Below, one piece after another: positions 8,086 through 18,381 of a stretch of DNA of 64,000 nt. Each line of letters begins with the position of its first letter. Position 1 is the stretch's first letter. A program made the translations under genes and the position numbers. Origin of the DNA: Mycolicibacterium thermoresistibile (GTDB taxonomy: Bacteria; Actinomycetota; Actinomycetes; Mycobacteriales; Mycobacteriaceae); assembly GCF_900187065.1 (NCBI RefSeq), contig NZ_LT906483.1:1240001-1304000 (forward strand). Direction: 5' to 3'. The notes beneath the pieces are model-generated. The model was not told the origin of the DNA. It did no database searches and saw only the letters and a program-made list of their open reading frames with translations.

Positions 8086-8514
8086 ATGGCCGTCGGAAGC
8101 AATGACAGCGCGGACGGTAGCGCTCGATCTGTTGAGCTGCGGGTAGCGGCGACGCTGGAGAACCTCGCGGTGCTCCGCACGCTGGTGGCCGCCGTCGGCA
8201 CGTTCGAGGACCTCGATTTCGACGCGGTCGCCGATCTGCGGCTGGCCGTCGACGAGGCGTGCACGCGGCTTGTCCGGTCCGCTGTCCCGGGCGCCACCCT
8301 GGTGGTGCGGGTGCATCCCTACGACGACGTGGTGGTCGTGGAGGCGTCGACCACGGTCACCGAGACCGACATCCTGTCACCCGGCAGCTTCAGCTGGCAC
8401 GTCCTGAACTCGCTCACCGACGAGGTGCGCACCTTCCAGGACGGGCAGCAGGCGTCGGGGGCACAGGTGTGCGGGATCGCGATGACCACGAGGCGAGCGA
8501 GTTCCCTCAGGTGA
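8086..8514 (+). CDS. rsbW: Anti-sigma-F factor RsbW (UsfX)
   Basis: Encodes 142 residues from ATG 8086, preceded by GGGAGG. It has the GHKL/HATPase fold of RsbW/SpoIIAB anti-sigma kinases: ENLAVLRTLVAAVGTFEDLD, then DLRLAVDEACTRLV around the ATP-binding N box, and a C-terminal GSFSWHVLNSLTDEV stretch. It is expected to bind SigF and keep it from RNA polymerase until anti-anti-sigma proteins compete. The N box asparagine is not obvious (the position reads R), as I recall also for the M. tuberculosis protein, so kinase activity is doubtful. Stop overlaps the sigF start in GTGA, indicating translational coupling and matched amounts of the two proteins. Confidence 0.92.
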   Translation: MAVGSNDSADGSARSVELRVAATLENLAVLRTLVAAVGTFEDLDFDAVADLRLAVDEACTRLVRSAVPGATLVVRVHPYDDVVVVEASTTVTETDILSPGSFSWHVLNSLTDEVRTFQDGQQASGAQVCGIAMTTRRASSLR

Positions 8515-9317
8515 CTCCGCAGTCTTCCCGTGCTTCGTCGAAGCGGCAGAACCCGAAGCGGCAGTCGGAGTACGCGGACGTCGCGGACATGTTCCGCGAG
8601 CTCCGGAAACTGCCCGCGGAGTCCAAGGAGTTCCAGCGTCAGCGTGACCGGATCGTGGAGCGCTGCCTTCCGTTGGCCGACCACATCGCCCGCCGTTTCG
8701 ACGGTCGCGGGGAAGCCCGCGACGACCTCGTCCAGGTGGCGCGGGTCGGCCTGGTCAACGCGGTGATCCGGTTCGATGTCGAGACCGGTTCGGATTTTGT
8801 GTCGTTCGCGGTGCCGACGATCATGGGGGAGGTCCGCCGCCACTTCCGCGACAACAGCTGGTCGGTGAAGGTGCCTCGCCGGCTCAAGGAGCTGCACCTG
8901 CGGCTCGGCGCGGCCACCGCCGAACTGTCCCAACGCCTGGGCCGGGCGCCCACCGCATCCGAACTGGCCGAGGAGCTGGAGATGGATCGCGACGAGGTCA
9001 TCGAAGGCCTGGTCGCCGGCAGCTCGTACAACACCCTGTCGATCGACAGCGGGGGGAGCGGCAGCGGAACCGAGGACGCCCCGGCCATCGCCGACACGCT
9101 CGGCGACGTCGACACCGGACTCGATCAGATCGAGAACCGGGAGGCGCTGCGTCCGCTGCTCGCGGCCCTTCCGGAACGGGAGCGCACGGTGTTGGTGCTC
9201 AGGTTCTTCGAATCGCTGACGCAGACTCAGATCGCCGAACGGGTGGGGATATCGCAGATGCACGTGTCCCGACTGCTGGCGAAGTCGTTAGCCCGCCTCC
9301 GGGATCAACTGGAATAG
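8511..9317 (+). CDS. sigF: RNA polymerase sigma factor SigF
   Basis: Encodes 268 residues from GTG 8511, overlapping rsbW by 4 bases. Order of regions is that of SigB/SigF/SigG group 3 factors: region 2 with PLADHIARRFDGRG and DDLVQVARVGLVNAV, FVSFAVPTIMGEVRRHFRD (region 2.4), region 3 with KELHLRLGAATAELSQRLGR, a glycine/serine linker, and region 4 with RERTVLVLRFFESLTQTQIA and the helix-turn-helix VGISQMHVSRLLAKSL. It directs stress and stationary-phase transcription in mycobacteria. Its last 30 bases overlap the 3' end of a STAS gene on the other strand. Confidence 0.96.
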   Translation: MTPQSSRASSKRQNPKRQSEYADVADMFRELRKLPAESKEFQRQRDRIVERCLPLADHIARRFDGRGEARDDLVQVARVGLVNAVIRFDVETGSDFVSFAVPTIMGEVRRHFRDNSWSVKVPRRLKELHLRLGAATAELSQRLGRAPTASELAEELEMDRDEVIEGLVAGSSYNTLSIDSGGSGSGTEDAPAIADTLGDVDTGLDQIENREALRPLLAALPERERTVLVLRFFESLTQTQIAERVGISQMHVSRLLAKSLARLRDQLE

Positions 9318-9719
9318 CCCGCCGGAACCGCCGTTGTCCCAGACGGAATCGGGAACGGTGGTGTTCAGCGGCAGCGTACCGTCCGGGTCGCAGATCTGCA
9401 GCAACCGCACCACGGCGGGGCTCGGCACCAGCGTCCAGGTGAGTTTCGCGTGCGCGCACCGTCCGTTGATGTCGTGTGCGGCGGAAAATCCTGCGATACC
9501 GAAGAATTCGACGCCGGTGAGATCCGCGACCAGATACTTGATGCGGCCGGCGTGGCGTAGCGCGTAGTCGACCAACTGCGGCGAGTTCGCCGCGTCGAGC
9601 TCCCCGTCGACTCGGATCACCACCGTCGCGGAGTTGACCCATCGGGTGGCGAAATCGGCGGCGTGGCAGGTGACGGCTTCGCCTCCACCGGGGGAGGGGC
9701 GTGGGACGGGCAAGATCAT
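9288..9719 (-). CDS. STAS-domain protein (anti-sigma antagonist-like)
   Basis: Encodes 143 residues from ATG 9719, with GGAG seven bases upstream; an ATG at 9731 is also in frame. The core VVIRVDGELDAANSPQLVDYA and KYLVADLTGVEFFGIAGFSA is a STAS fold like SpoIIAA/RsbV. In phosphorylatable antagonists the loop reads D-S-S-G; here the equivalent is G-I-A-G, so the usual serine is missing and activity would not be controlled by that phosphorylation. It converges with sigF and shares 30 bases with its 3' end. A role in releasing SigF from RsbW is a plausible inference from position, not shown by the sequence. Confidence 0.8.
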   Translation of the reverse strand: MILPVPRPSPGGGEAVTCHAADFATRWVNSATVVIRVDGELDAANSPQLVDYALRHAGRIKYLVADLTGVEFFGIAGFSAAHDINGRCAHAKLTWTLVPSPAVVRLLQICDPDGTLPLNTTVPDSVWDNGGSGGLFQLIPEAG

Positions 9720-9738
9720 GTGAGACTCCATCAGTCGG

Positions 9739-9755
9739 AATACGGGACCCGTATT
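9739..9755. promoter_or_regulatory. 17-bp palindrome upstream of STAS gene
   Basis: AATACGGGACCCGTATT is a perfect palindrome around a single central base, 20 bases upstream of the STAS start. Its placement fits a repressor or activator site for that gene; the binding protein is unknown. Confidence 0.45.
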
Positions 9756-10012
9756 GCTTGACTCACGTCAAAATTCAGGCCCTGCATCCTCAAAGCCCGT
9801 CTCTGAACGCGGGAACTCTGTCCGCCCGACGCTTCATTGACGCTTCGGTTGGGTTGTCGACTCAACCTGCACTGAACACTACGCGGGGGAGTGGGCACTC
9901 ACAACCGAGTTGATCGGACTCTCAGCATTCTCAGGCGCTGGGTGTCCGGGCGCGTGGGCCGGGCTCGACGAGTCCGGGCTCATGGACCGGGCGCCGCGCA
10001 CCGGTCACACTG
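9756..10012. other. Intergenic region without recognised gene
   Basis: About 257 bases separate the divergent STAS and nucleotidyltransferase genes. It holds a short dyad (TTGAC, 4 bases, GTCAA near 9758-9771) and a GGTTG/CAACC dyad near 9852-9867. No promoter or small gene could be supported. Confidence 0.4.
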
Positions 10013-10588
10013 ATGGGCGTGACGACCACGTCGACGGCCGCCGGGGTGGTGCTGGCCGCGGGTGCCGGCACCCGCTTCGGTATGCCGAAAATACTTGCCG
10101 CAGAGGGACTCTGGTTGAAGATCGCGGTGTCGGCCCTGTCCGGGGGCGGCTGCGGTGACGTGGTGGTGGTGCTCGGCGCCGCGATCGTCGACGTACCGGC
10201 CCCGGCACGCGCGGTGGTGGCGCAGGACTGGTCGCGCGGGTTGAGCGCCTCACTGCGGGCGGGTATCACCGCGCTCGGCGACGACGCCGATCTGGCGGTC
10301 ATCCACACCGTCGACACCCCCGACATCGGCGCCGATGTGGTGCGCCGGGTGCTGACCGCGGCCCGGTCCACCCCGTCCGGCCTGGCCCGTGCCTGGTTCG
10401 GCGACCGTCCCGGTCATCCGGTCGTGGTGGGCCGACAGCATTGGCCGGCGCTGCTGCGCAGTCTGCACGGCGACGAGGGTGCCAAACGGTTCCTGCGGGG
10501 CCGATCGGATGTCGTGCGGGTGGACTGCTCCGATCTCGCGGGGGGCCGCGACATCGACACCCCTAACTCGGGTGCTGACGCACGGTGA
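10013..10588 (+). CDS. MobA-like NTP transferase
   Basis: Encodes 191 residues. The N-terminus has the nucleotidyltransferase signature AGVVLAAGAGTRFGMPK, where the G-x-G-T/S-R-F-G and lysine bind the NTP. Later, VDTPDIGADVVRRVL contains the acidic metal site, and GDEGAKRFLRGR is the usual C-terminal motif of the MocA/NboR-type subgroup. Such enzymes transfer CMP or GMP to molybdopterin or act in related redox-cofactor chemistry. No molybdenum-cofactor or xanthine-dehydrogenase-like genes are nearby, so the substrate is open. The ATG at 10013 has no clear ribosome-binding site; GTG 10019 is possible. The last 26 bases overlap the convergent neighbour. Confidence 0.82.
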   Translation: MGVTTTSTAAGVVLAAGAGTRFGMPKILAAEGLWLKIAVSALSGGGCGDVVVVLGAAIVDVPAPARAVVAQDWSRGLSASLRAGITALGDDADLAVIHTVDTPDIGADVVRRVLTAARSTPSGLARAWFGDRPGHPVVVGRQHWPALLRSLHGDEGAKRFLRGRSDVVRVDCSDLAGGRDIDTPNSGADAR

Positions 10589-10904
10589 GCCCCAGCACCG
10601 CGGCGGCGAAGCGGCGCACCGACCCGGCGGCGGTCTCCGCGGCATCGGCGTGCCCGTCGCGTGCCCGGCTGGTCAGGGTCGCGGTGGCCGGGTCGAGGCT
10701 GACCTCGGCGAGCATCTCGCCGGTGGTCGGTTCACACACCGCCCAGGTGAAGCCGGAGTCAGAAGCCCAGCGGGCGGCGCAGCGGGTGACGTAGCCCGGA
10801 TCGGTCTCGCCCAGCTCGGCCAGCGCCGGCCGGTCGTCGATCTGATCGTCGGCGCGCAGCGCCCGCAGGTACCACGCCCCGGCGTTGATCTCGACTGGTT
10901 CCAC
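10563..10904 (-). CDS. Short GNAT-like acetyltransferase
   Basis: Encodes 113 residues from GTG 10904. The arrangement LRALRADDQIDDRPALAEL, YVTRCAARWASDSGFTWAVC and TTGEMLAEVSLDP resembles the first half of a GNAT domain (beta1-alpha1-alpha2-beta2-beta3-beta4), but the acetyl-CoA pyrophosphate loop Q/R-x-x-G-x-G/A is not evident and the protein is shorter than a complete GNAT domain (about 140 residues). It may be a degenerate relative with a ligand-binding role. It follows accA3 on the same strand but is separated from it by a strong hairpin. Function unknown. Confidence 0.55.
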   Translation of the reverse strand: MEPVEINAGAWYLRALRADDQIDDRPALAELGETDPGYVTRCAARWASDSGFTWAVCEPTTGEMLAEVSLDPATATLTSRARDGHADAAETAAGSVRRFAAAVLGLTVRQHPS

Positions 10905-10913
10905 GGGTCAGCG

Positions 10914-10957
10914 GGCGTCGAACGTGAGCTCGTCACCACAAGCTCACGTTCGACGCC
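10914..10957 (-). terminator. Strong hairpin downstream of accA3
   Basis: A 17-bp perfect stem (10914-10930 with 10941-10957, arm GGCGTCGAACGTGAGCT) and a 10-base loop start 7 bases after the accA3 stop. There is no U tract, as is common for mycobacterial terminators. It would separate accA3 from the downstream GNAT-like gene. Confidence 0.75.
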
Positions 10958-10963
10958 GAACGA

Positions 10964-12793
<1,830 letters not shown>

Positions 12794-12854
12794 TTAAGAA
12801 GTTTTCCCCGGCAGTTTAAGGGTCGGCTTCGGGCAACCATGCATCCGGTTCCCT

Positions 12855-12866
12855 TACCCGCGGGTA
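12855..12866. promoter_or_regulatory. 12-bp palindrome upstream of accA3
   Basis: TACCCGCGGGTA is a perfect palindrome about 98-109 bases before the accA3 start, in the only gene-free stretch (12758-12906) upstream of it. Its location suits an operator; the regulator is unknown. Confidence 0.35.
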
Positions 12867-12906
12867 GGATCGACTGTCTGCCCTGGAGCGCGGCGGCCGC
12901 ACCGGC

Positions 12907-13335
12907 TCACTCGCCGCGCAGCCGTCGTTTGATCCGGGCCAGCATCGCCGACATCCCGCGCAACCGCAGCGGACTGATCAGCTCGGCCAATCCCAGCGCG
13001 GAGTAGAAGTCGTCGGGGACCGCCAGGATGACCTCGGCGGGCTGCTCATCGAGCCCGACGGCCAGGATCGCGGCGAACCCCCGGGTGGTCGGGGCTTGGG
13101 CGGGAGCACTGAAGTACAACCGCACCCGGTCCCGGTCGGTGGCATCGACGTGCAGGAACAGCGGTGACTGACATTCCGGCACCGGTTCCATGGCCGCCTG
13201 TTCCAACTCCGGCGGCAGCGGCGGCAGCTCGTCGGCCAACTCCAACAGCAGTTGCAGCTTGTCCTGCCCCTGCACATCCTGGAAGTCCGCCACCACCTCG
13301 GCCAACGGGCGCGGAAGCGCGGTCGACGTGCTCAC
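12907..13335 (-). CDS. SufE-like protein
   Basis: Encodes 142 residues. The SufE fold is visible in [20 protein letters not shown] (family 'F...QD...K...L'), [15 protein letters not shown] with the conserved cysteine that accepts persulfide sulfur, and [21 protein letters not shown]. SufE proteins take sulfur from a cysteine desulfurase for Fe-S assembly. Here the GTG start overlaps the sseA stop by 4 bases (GTGA), so a pairing with a rhodanese as sulfur donor is more likely; the same pair exists in M. tuberculosis as I recall (Rv3284-sseA). The start was chosen for that overlap and because homology begins there. Confidence 0.88.
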   Translation of the reverse strand: MSTSTALPRPLAEVVADFQDVQGQDKLQLLLELADELPPLPPELEQAAMEPVPECQSPLFLHVDATDRDRVRLYFSAPAQAPTTRGFAAILAVGLDEQPAEVILAVPDDFYSALGLAELISPLRLRGMSAMLARIKRRLRGE

Positions 13336-14228
13336 GATGTCCCGGGAGCCTCGCCGGGTTCCGGACCGACGACGATCGGCACCCGCACCGCGTTGCCCCA
13401 TTCGGTCCACGACCCGTCGTAGTTACGGACGTTCGGATGGCCGAGCAGGTAGGTCAACACGAACCAGGTGTGGCTGGAGCGCTCGCCGATTCGGCAGTAG
13501 ACGATGGGCTTGTCGTCCGGCTTGACGAAGCCGTAGATCTCCTCGAGTTCGGCGCGGGCGCGGAACCGCCCGTCGTCGTAGGCCGCTTTCGACCACGGGA
13601 CCGACACGGCGGTCGGGATGTGCCCGCCGCGCAGCGCGCCCTCCTCCGGATAGTCGGGCATGTGGGTGCGTTCGCCGGTGTACTCCTGCGGTGAGCGCAC
13701 GTCGATCAGCGGTTCCTTGCCGAGCACCCGCAGAACGTCGTCCTTGAAGGCGCGGATGGGCGCGTCGTTGCGCTCCACGACCGGGTAGCCGGAGGTCTGC
13801 CGGGTGGGCACCTCGAGGGTGGTGTCACGTCCGGTGGACACCCACAGATCGCGTCCACCGTCGAGCAGACGCACATCGGGGTGGCCGAACAGGTGGAACA
13901 CCCACATCGCGTAGGCGGCCCACCAGTTGCTCTTGTCGCCGTAGATCACCACGGTGTCGTCCCGGGTGACGCCTTTCCGGTCCATCAGCGCGGCGAACTG
14001 CTCGCCGTTGATGTAGTCGCGCACCGCCGGGTCGTTGAGGTCGGTGTGCCAGTCGATCTTGACGGCACCGGGGATGTGGCCGGTGTCGTAGAGCAGCACA
14101 TCCTCATCGGACTCGACGATGACCAGGCCCGGGCGACCGAGGTTGCTGGCCAGCCAGTCGGCGGTGACCAGACGCTCGGGGTGGGCGTATTGCTTCAGTT
14201 CAGGGCTGGGATCTGGGGGCAACGGCAC
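13332..14228 (-). CDS. sseA: Thiosulfate sulfurtransferase SseA
   Basis: Encodes 298 residues from GTG 14228. Two rhodanese domains are visible: the inactive N-terminal one ([20 protein letters not shown] and [18 protein letters not shown], with aspartate in place of the cysteine) and the active C-terminal one with [12 protein letters not shown] and the catalytic cysteine in [14 protein letters not shown]. It transfers sulfane sulfur to thiophilic acceptors. The gene is translationally coupled to the downstream SufE-like gene, suggesting sulfur hand-over between the two. The longer frame upstream to 14303 is not supported by homology. Confidence 0.93.
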   Translation of the reverse strand: MPLPPDPSPELKQYAHPERLVTADWLASNLGRPGLVIVESDEDVLLYDTGHIPGAVKIDWHTDLNDPAVRDYINGEQFAALMDRKGVTRDDTVVIYGDKSNWWAAYAMWVFHLFGHPDVRLLDGGRDLWVSTGRDTTLEVPTRQTSGYPVVERNDAPIRAFKDDVLRVLGKEPLIDVRSPQEYTGERTHMPDYPEEGALRGGHIPTAVSVPWSKAAYDDGRFRARAELEEIYGFVKPDDKPIVYCRIGERSSHTWFVLTYLLGHPNVRNYDGSWTEWGNAVRVPIVVGPEPGEAPGTS

Positions 14229-14318
14229 ATCGGCGAGCCTACAGTGGAGGGCCGATTCCGTGCACGGTCGTTCGCGCCGCGCACCGGCGAAGCGGTGTCG
14301 CACCGCCGCGCGGCGGGC

Positions 14319-14954
14319 CTATCCGGCGGGCTCCCACAACTCGGTCACCGACAAGCCCACCTCGGCGAGCAGCTCGCGGGTCAGCGGCAGACTCAGCCCG
14401 ATGACGTTGGAGGGGTCCCCGTCGATGCGGTCGATGAACCAACCGCCGCGGCCGTCGAGGGTGAACCCGCCCGCGACGTGCAGCGGTTCACCGCTGGCCA
14501 CGTAGGCCGCCAGATCGTCGTCCGACGGCGAGCCGAAGTGCACGGTGGTGCACCGCGAGGCCGATGCCCGGCGGGTGGCCTCACCGTCCTGCAGCCGGAT
14601 CACCGCATGACCGGTGTGCAATCGGCCGGCGGTGCCGCGCATCGCCCGCCACCGGGTGAGCGCCTCCGGCGCGGACCCCGGCTTCCCGCACAACCGGCCG
14701 TCGACGGCCAGCATCGAATCGCAGCCGATCACCACACAGTCCGCGCGGACCTCCGCCGGCAACTCCCGGGCCACCTCGGTGGCCTTGGCGGTGGCCAGGG
14801 CGAGGACCACGTCGTCGGGGCCGGCACCGGGACCGAGTGCGGCGATCACCGCGTCCTCGTCGATCCCCGACACCGCGACCAGCGGATCGATACCGGCCTG
14901 ACGGAGCACGCTGAGCCGGCCCGCCGACGCCGAACCCAGGACCACCCGGGTCAT
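14319..14954 (-). CDS. maf: Maf-family nucleoside triphosphate pyrophosphatase
   Basis: Encodes 211 residues. It begins [20 protein letters not shown], the Maf motif S-x-S-x-x-R, followed by [20 protein letters not shown] with the catalytic D-S/T region, and the [20 protein letters not shown] and [14 protein letters not shown] motifs that end the family. Maf proteins hydrolyse non-canonical or canonical NTPs to NMP and diphosphate, acting in housecleaning or cell division control. It sits between accE5 and sseA on the same strand; the ATG 14954 lies 35 bases after the accE5 stop. Confidence 0.93.
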   Translation of the reverse strand: MTRVVLGSASAGRLSVLRQAGIDPLVAVSGIDEDAVIAALGPGAGPDDVVLALATAKATEVARELPAEVRADCVVIGCDSMLAVDGRLCGKPGSAPEALTRWRAMRGTAGRLHTGHAVIRLQDGEATRRASASRCTTVHFGSPSDDDLAAYVASGEPLHVAGGFTLDGRGGWFIDRIDGDPSNVIGLSLPLTRELLAEVGLSVTELWEPAG

Positions 14955-14988
14955 GAGCCGAACGTCGGGTCGATCAAGCCCCGGCCAC

Positions 14989-15270
14989 TCACCGCCGCAT
15001 GTGGGTCCGCTCCAGCAGCGTGACCCGCTGCCAGCTGGCGATGTGGTAGCGCAGTTTGTCCACCGGGTGCCCCCACATGTTGAGTTCCTGCGGCCCGGGA
15101 TCCGGGGTGTGGCCGGCGGCGGCGCTGATCACCGCCACCAGCGCCGCCAACTCGTCGTCGGTCGGCTGCCCCTTCAGCACCTGGATCTCCGGCGTGGAGG
15201 TGTCCGGAGGGTTGTCGATGGTCAGCTGACGGGGATCGCTGACCTCGGTGATGTCGGTGTCCTGGCTCAT
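14989..15270 (-). CDS. accE5: Acyl-CoA carboxylase epsilon subunit AccE5
   Basis: Encodes 93 residues. The C-terminal half, [20 protein letters not shown] followed by [14 protein letters not shown], is the ACC_epsilon pattern (K/R-G-x-P-[T/S]-x-E-E/D-L-A-A-L); the N-terminal half is polar and disordered-looking. The subunit stabilises the AccA3-AccD5 complex. The ATG overlaps the accD5 stop in ATGA, so the two are translationally coupled. It is smaller than M. tuberculosis AccE5, which as I recall has a longer N-terminal extension. Confidence 0.9.
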   Translation of the reverse strand: MSQDTDITEVSDPRQLTIDNPPDTSTPEIQVLKGQPTDDELAALVAVISAAAGHTPDPGPQELNMWGHPVDKLRYHIASWQRVTLLERTHMRR

Positions 15271-16913
15271 AGGGGGATGTTCCCGTGCTTCTTCGGCGGC
15301 ACCTGGGCGATCTTGCGTTCCAGCAGGCGCAGCGACGTGGCGATGTATCCGCGGGTGTGCGACGGCGGGATGACCGCGTCGACATACCCCCGCTCGGCGG
15401 CGATGTACGGGTTGACCAGCGTGTCCTCGTACTCCTGCTGCAACCGCAGGCGCAGCGCGTCGACGTCCTCGCCCTTCTTGGCGGCCTCGGCCAGCTGCGG
15501 GCGGTACACGAACCCGACCGCGCCGGAGGCGCCCATCACCGCGATCTGGGCCGTCGGCCACGCCACGCACACGTCGGCGCCCATGTCCTTCGAACCCATC
15601 ACGCAGTACGCGCCGCCGTACGCCTTGCGGGTGATCACCGTGATCTTGGCCACGGTGGCCTCGCCGTAGGCGTAGAGCAGCTTGGCGCCGCGCCGGATGA
15701 TGCCGTTGTACTCCTGATCGGTGCCCGGCAGGAAGCCCGGCACGTCGACCAGCATCACGATCGGGATGTTGAAGCAGTCGCAGGTCCGGACGAAGCGGGC
15801 CGCCTTCTCCGAGGCGTTGATGTCCAGGCATCCGGCGAACTGGGTGGGCTGATTCGCCACGATGCCCACCGGGCGGCCGTCCACCCGGCCGAAGCCGACG
15901 ATGATGTTCTGCGCGTACCCGGCCTGCACCTCGAGGAACTCGTCGTCGTCGAGGATCCGGGTGATGACCTCGTGCATGTCGTACGGCTGGTTCGGCGAGT
16001 CCGGGATCAGCGTGTCCAGCTCGAGGTCGGTGTCGGTGAGGTTGTCCTCGATCGCACCGTGCTGCACCGGCGCCGGGTACCGCGGCGGATCGGCGTAGTT
16101 GTTCGGCGGCAGGTAGCTCAGCAGGTCGCGGACGTAGTCGAACGCGTCCTGCTCACCGGAGGCGACGTAGTGGGCGGTACCCGACTTGGCCATGTGGGTG
16201 TGGGCGCCGCCGAGTTCCTCCATGGTGACGTCCTCACCGGTGACGGTCTTGATGACGTCCGGTCCGGTGATGAACATCTGGCTGGTCTGGTCGACCATGA
16301 TCACGAAGTCGGTCAGCGCGGGGGAGTAGACGTGCCCGCCGGCCGCCGCGCCCATGATCAGCGAGATCTGCGGGATCACGCCGGAGGCCCGGATGTTGTT
16401 GTGGAAGATCCGGCTGTAGAGGCTCAGCGAGACCACACCCTCCTGGATGCGGGCGCCGGCGCCGTCGTTGATGCCGATCAGCGGGCGGCCGGTCTTGATG
16501 GCCAGCTCCTGGACCTTGACGATCTTCTCGCCGTACACCTCGCCCAGGCTGCCGCCGAACACGGTCGCGTCCTGGCTGAAGATGCACACCTCGCGGCCGT
16601 CGATGGTGCCGTAACCGGTCACCACGCCGTCGCCCAGCGGGCGCTTGTCGGCCAACCCGAAGTTGGTGCTCCGATGCCGGGCCAGCTGGTCCAGTTCCAC
16701 GAAGGAGCCCTCGTCGAGCAGCGCCAACACCCGCTCCCGGGCGGTCAGCTTGCCCTTGGCGTGAACCTTCTCGACCGCGGCTTCACCGACGGGGAACTGG
16801 GCTTCGGCCTTCCGCCGTCGCAAATCGGCCAGCTTGCCTGCGGTGGTGCGAAGGTCCACCACGTGGTCGGCGGAGGCTTCTGCGCCCGCACCGGGTTCGG
16901 TAACGCTCGTCAT
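15267..16913 (-). CDS. accD5: Propionyl/acyl-CoA carboxylase beta subunit AccD5
   Basis: Encodes 548 residues from ATG 16913. Carboxyltransferase motifs are clear: [20 protein letters not shown], the CT-N oxyanion region [19 protein letters not shown] and [15 protein letters not shown], then the CT-C region with [59 protein letters not shown] and VGFVYRPQL. It transfers CO2 from biotin on AccA3 to propionyl-CoA to make methylmalonyl-CoA, a precursor of methyl-branched lipids. The long frame upstream of 16913 belongs to the opposite strand's birA. It lies head to head with birA with an ~80-base shared promoter region. Confidence 0.97.
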   Translation of the reverse strand: MTSVTEPGAGAEASADHVVDLRTTAGKLADLRRRKAEAQFPVGEAAVEKVHAKGKLTARERVLALLDEGSFVELDQLARHRSTNFGLADKRPLGDGVVTGYGTIDGREVCIFSQDATVFGGSLGEVYGEKIVKVQELAIKTGRPLIGINDGAGARIQEGVVSLSLYSRIFHNNIRASGVIPQISLIMGAAAGGHVYSPALTDFVIMVDQTSQMFITGPDVIKTVTGEDVTMEELGGAHTHMAKSGTAHYVASGEQDAFDYVRDLLSYLPPNNYADPPRYPAPVQHGAIEDNLTDTDLELDTLIPDSPNQPYDMHEVITRILDDDEFLEVQAGYAQNIIVGFGRVDGRPVGIVANQPTQFAGCLDINASEKAARFVRTCDCFNIPIVMLVDVPGFLPGTDQEYNGIIRRGAKLLYAYGEATVAKITVITRKAYGGAYCVMGSKDMGADVCVAWPTAQIAVMGASGAVGFVYRPQLAEAAKKGEDVDALRLRLQQEYEDTLVNPYIAAERGYVDAVIPPSHTRGYIATSLRLLERKIAQVPPKKHGNIPL

Positions 16914-16992
16914 GGAAGTCGATGCTATCGGCAGCCGACCGGAGCCCTCACGCGGTGGCCACCTCAACGCCGTGCGTTCGTAGTCTGGGGGC

Positions 16993-17841
16993 GTGCTGAC
17001 GTCGCGTGAACCGGTCGATCCCGCCGCCCTGCGCCGCGAGGTGGTGCACTCCACCGGGCCGGGGCCGACGGGGGGATGGCGGCGGCTGGACCTGGTGGAG
17101 GAGACCGGGTCCACCAACGCCGACCTGCTGGCCCGCGCGGCCGCCGGCGAGGACATCGACGGCGCGGTGCTGATCGCGGAGTACCAGACCGCCGGGCGGG
17201 GCCGGCACGGGCGGCAGTGGATCGCCCCGCCGCGGTCGCTGCTGGCGGTGTCGGTCGGCGTGCCCACCACCGGGGTGCGCCCGGACCGGTGGGGCTGGCT
17301 GCCGCTGGCCGCCGGGGTGGCGGTGGTCGACGCGCTGGCCGAGGTGGCCGGGGTGAGCGCGGGGCTCAAGTGGCCGAACGATGTCCTGGTCGACGGCCGC
17401 AAGATCGCCGGGATCCTCGCCGAGGTCGCCGCACCCGCCCCGGCGGTGGTGGTCGGCATCGGCGTCAACGTCAGCCTGACCGAGGCGGAACTGCCCGAAC
17501 CGACCGCGACGTCGCTGACGCTGCTCGGAGCCCGGGAGACCGACCGCACCCGGTTACTGGCCGCGGTGCTGCACCGGCTGGCCGAACGCCTCGCCGAATG
17601 GCGCACCGCGACCGGGGTGGACTCCCCGCTGGGCCGGGCCTACCGGCGGCACAGCCGCACGCTGGGCACCCGGGTGCGGGCCAGCCTGCCCGATGAGCGG
17701 ACGCTGATCGGCACGGCCACCGGCATCGACGACGCCGGCCGGTTGCGGATCGACACCGGCGTCGAGTCGGTCGTCGTCTCCGCCGGCGACATCACCCACC
17801 TGCGGCCCGTCTCCGGCCGCGACGGGTCGGAATCCGGGTAG
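16993..17841 (+). CDS. birA: Biotin--[acetyl-CoA-carboxylase] ligase BirA
   Basis: Encodes 282 residues from GTG 16993. The catalytic domain shows [15 protein letters not shown], the biotin/AMP loop [32 protein letters not shown] and [13 protein letters not shown], followed by a small C-terminal SH3-like domain ([14 protein letters not shown]). There is no N-terminal helix-turn-helix, so it is a monofunctional ligase and not a repressor. It should attach biotin to AccA3 in this window. It is divergent from accD5 and 21 bases before the PH-domain gene. Confidence 0.95.
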   Translation: MLTSREPVDPAALRREVVHSTGPGPTGGWRRLDLVEETGSTNADLLARAAAGEDIDGAVLIAEYQTAGRGRHGRQWIAPPRSLLAVSVGVPTTGVRPDRWGWLPLAAGVAVVDALAEVAGVSAGLKWPNDVLVDGRKIAGILAEVAAPAPAVVVGIGVNVSLTEAELPEPTATSLTLLGARETDRTRLLAAVLHRLAERLAEWRTATGVDSPLGRAYRRHSRTLGTRVRASLPDERTLIGTATGIDDAGRLRIDTGVESVVVSAGDITHLRPVSGRDGSESG

Positions 17842-17862
17842 CGGACGGATAGAGTTCTGCTC

Positions 17863-18381
17863 GTGGGCTATCCGGACAATGTGCTGGCCAGCGACGAGCA
17901 GGTGGTGTTGCACCGCCACCCGCACTGGAAGGCGTTGGTGGCTCCGGTGCTGACCCTGCTGGTCGCCAGCGCCGTGGCCGCGTTCGCCGCCGGCTGGGTC
18001 AACACCACCGACTGGGACGGCACCGCCAAGAACGTGCTCTACATCGTGATCGGGGCGATCTGGCTGGTGGTGATCGGCTGGCTCACGTTGTGGCCGTTCT
18101 TGAATTGGCTCACAACACATTTCGTCATCACCGACCGCAGGGTGATGTTCCGGTACGGGGTGCTGACCCGGGCCGGCATCGATATCCCGTTGGCCCGCAT
18201 CAACAGTGTGGAGTTCCGGCACAACCTGATGGACCGGATCCTGCGCACCGGCACCCTGATCATCGAGTCAGCGGCGCAGGACCCGTTGTCGTTCGAGGAC
18301 ATCCCCCGCGTGGAGCAGGTGCACGCCCTGCTGTATCACGAGGTTTTCGACACCCTCGGATCCGAGGAGTCACCCAGCTGA
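17863..18381 (+). CDS. Membrane protein with bacterial PH (DUF304) domain
   Basis: Encodes 172 residues from GTG 17863. Two transmembrane helices are visible, LVAPVLTLLVASAVAAFAAG and YIVIGAIWLVVIGWLTLWPF, followed by a bPH_2-type domain: THFVITDRRVMFRYGVLTR and INSVEFRHNLMDRILRTGTL with a terminal helix. Such proteins are common in actinobacteria; function is unproven, though lipid or protein binding at the membrane is likely. Same-strand neighbour of birA, as in M. tuberculosis (Rv3278c as I recall). The 3' end overlaps the convergent GtrA gene by 46 bases. Confidence 0.88.
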   Translation: MGYPDNVLASDEQVVLHRHPHWKALVAPVLTLLVASAVAAFAAGWVNTTDWDGTAKNVLYIVIGAIWLVVIGWLTLWPFLNWLTTHFVITDRRVMFRYGVLTRAGIDIPLARINSVEFRHNLMDRILRTGTLIIESAAQDPLSFEDIPRVEQVHALLYHEVFDTLGSEESPS

